Positions 63,427 to 64,000 of a DNA stretch of 64,000 bases are shown here, in pieces (position 1 is the first letter of the stretch; each line of letters begins with the position of its first letter). The notes beneath the pieces were generated by a model, which did no database searches, had not been told where the DNA came from, and saw only the letters and a list, made by a program, of their open reading frames with translations. A program made the position numbers and the translations under genes. The stretch comes from Arthrobacter sp. FB24 (GTDB lineage Bacteria > Actinomycetota > Actinomycetes > Actinomycetales > Micrococcaceae): the NCBI RefSeq assembly GCF_000196235.1, contig NC_008541.1, positions 1,922,001 to 1,986,000 of the forward strand, written 5' to 3'.

Positions 63427-63860
63427 GGCGACCACCCCTATTCGCCCGGGCATGCTGCGGCGGCCCAGCACCGCCGCGGTATTCATGCCGCATTTCCAAG
63501 CTACAAGGAACGAATCCTTTTGCCTATTTTTATTCATTTATGAAAAAAGCCTTATAGGCCAACTCAGACAGCCCCGCCGTAACTCCACAGCGAAGGCTCA
63601 CAGGTGAAGACCACGCGGCTGGAAGCCTCAATCTTCCCGCCAGCCCGCGGCGATACACGCCGCGGTCCTGTTGCTGCGCCGGTCCGCCGCCGGAGAACGT
63701 CACCTGCCTCGTGAGTTCAGGACCCGGAACCGCCCCGGATTTCTTACCTGCAATCGTGAGCAAATATTGAGCCTTTTGCGCGGTCATCCTGAGCTTGACT
63801 GTGTAGTGGCGCCGTTTCCCGCTACGATCAGCGCGTTCTTCCAATTTGAAAGGTTCCCTT
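63427..63860. other. intergenic region between response regulator and small membrane gene
   Basis: About 430 bases of mostly non-coding DNA, allowing for an upstream start of the response regulator. It contains CTGCAATCGTGAG at 63748-63760, related to 58285-58297. No gene is recognised. Confidence 0.4.
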
Positions 63861-63995
63861 GTGGATTTTCTCCGCTACGTCACCGCTCTTGCCATATTCA
63901 TGGCCGTATCGCTCATCGTGGCGGTATGCGCCCATGCGATGATTCTGCGACATTCAAAGCGGAAAGCCGCGGCCTCCTCCGGCATCGGGAAATAG
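63861..63995 (+). CDS. 44-residue single-pass membrane protein
   Basis: The GTG at 63861 follows GAAAGG by seven bases. The peptide begins with FLRYVTALAIFMAVSLIVAV, a hydrophobic helix, and ends in a basic tail with RHSKRKAAA, so the N-terminus is probably outside or very short and the tail cytoplasmic. It has one Cys and one His near the end of the helix. Such small membrane proteins often modulate larger partners. Nothing more can be said. Confidence 0.55.
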   Translation: MDFLRYVTALAIFMAVSLIVAVCAHAMILRHSKRKAAASSGIGK

Positions 63996-64000
63996 GACCC

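Overview
The window reads as chromosome of a high-GC Gram-positive actinobacterium, most likely Arthrobacter or a close relative in the Micrococcaceae. The basis is the GC-rich codon usage, frequent GTG and TTG starts behind GGAG or AAGGA ribosome sites, actinobacterial families (DUF4192, DUF3040, DUF2254) and the pattern of catabolic islands. No housekeeping locus fixes the genus. It is a patchwork of catabolic, stress and remnant DNA.

1-8.6 kb: a catabolic cluster with two MFS transporters, an MBL-fold hydrolase, an aldehyde dehydrogenase, an SDR dehydrogenase, an IclR regulator, a phthalate-dioxygenase-type reductase and a CYP199-like P450. Three copies of TTTCC-N7-GGAAA lie before the transcription units and are probably the IclR operator. 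A plausible job is P450 attack on a methoxylated or similar aromatic, followed by alcohol and aldehyde oxidation.

8.6-13.9 kb: decayed or foreign DNA with a frameshifted NCS1 permease, a 3' tRNA-Leu-like fragment with a terminator, TGTGCACA palindromes and a DUF4192 gene broken by frameshifts.

13.9-29.3 kb: accessory and stress genes. These are an FAD monooxygenase, a cysteine-rich copper-storage-type operon, DUF2254, an APC permease, an SSI-like lipoprotein, DUF3040, LapA-like, two UspA proteins, a CPA1 antiporter and a P2-type cation ATPase. Fragments of cold-shock, CDF and CPA1 genes lie between them.

29.3-54.6 kb: the main feature, about 25 kb that looks like one regulon. A FadR-type GntR gene lies in a region with nine copies of ATTGTNNACAAT (eight full, one degenerate), placed before nearly every unit. 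The genes include an EhuBCDA-type ectoine transporter, an EutD/DoeA-like creatinase-fold hydrolase, an M20 deacylase, two transaminases, a GabD-like dehydrogenase, Acs, PdxS, Ald, two EutA-like racemase-family proteins, DUF3830, RidA and a D-2-hydroxyacid reductase/oxidase pair. They fit catabolism of ectoine or a related N-acyl diamino compound: uptake, ring opening, deacylation, acetate capture by Acs, PLP-dependent transamination (PLP from PdxS) and aldehyde oxidation. The classical EutB, EutC, EutE and EnuR partners are not seen here.

54.6-57.3 kb: an insertion scar with an IS256 remnant, an IS110 element and truncated VOC and histidine-kinase genes. 57.6-64 kb: two secreted WxL-like proteins, a DUF916-like membrane-anchored partner, a PAS-EAL phosphodiesterase, an HPt-like protein without its phospho-histidine, an OmpR-type response regulator and a 44-residue membrane protein.
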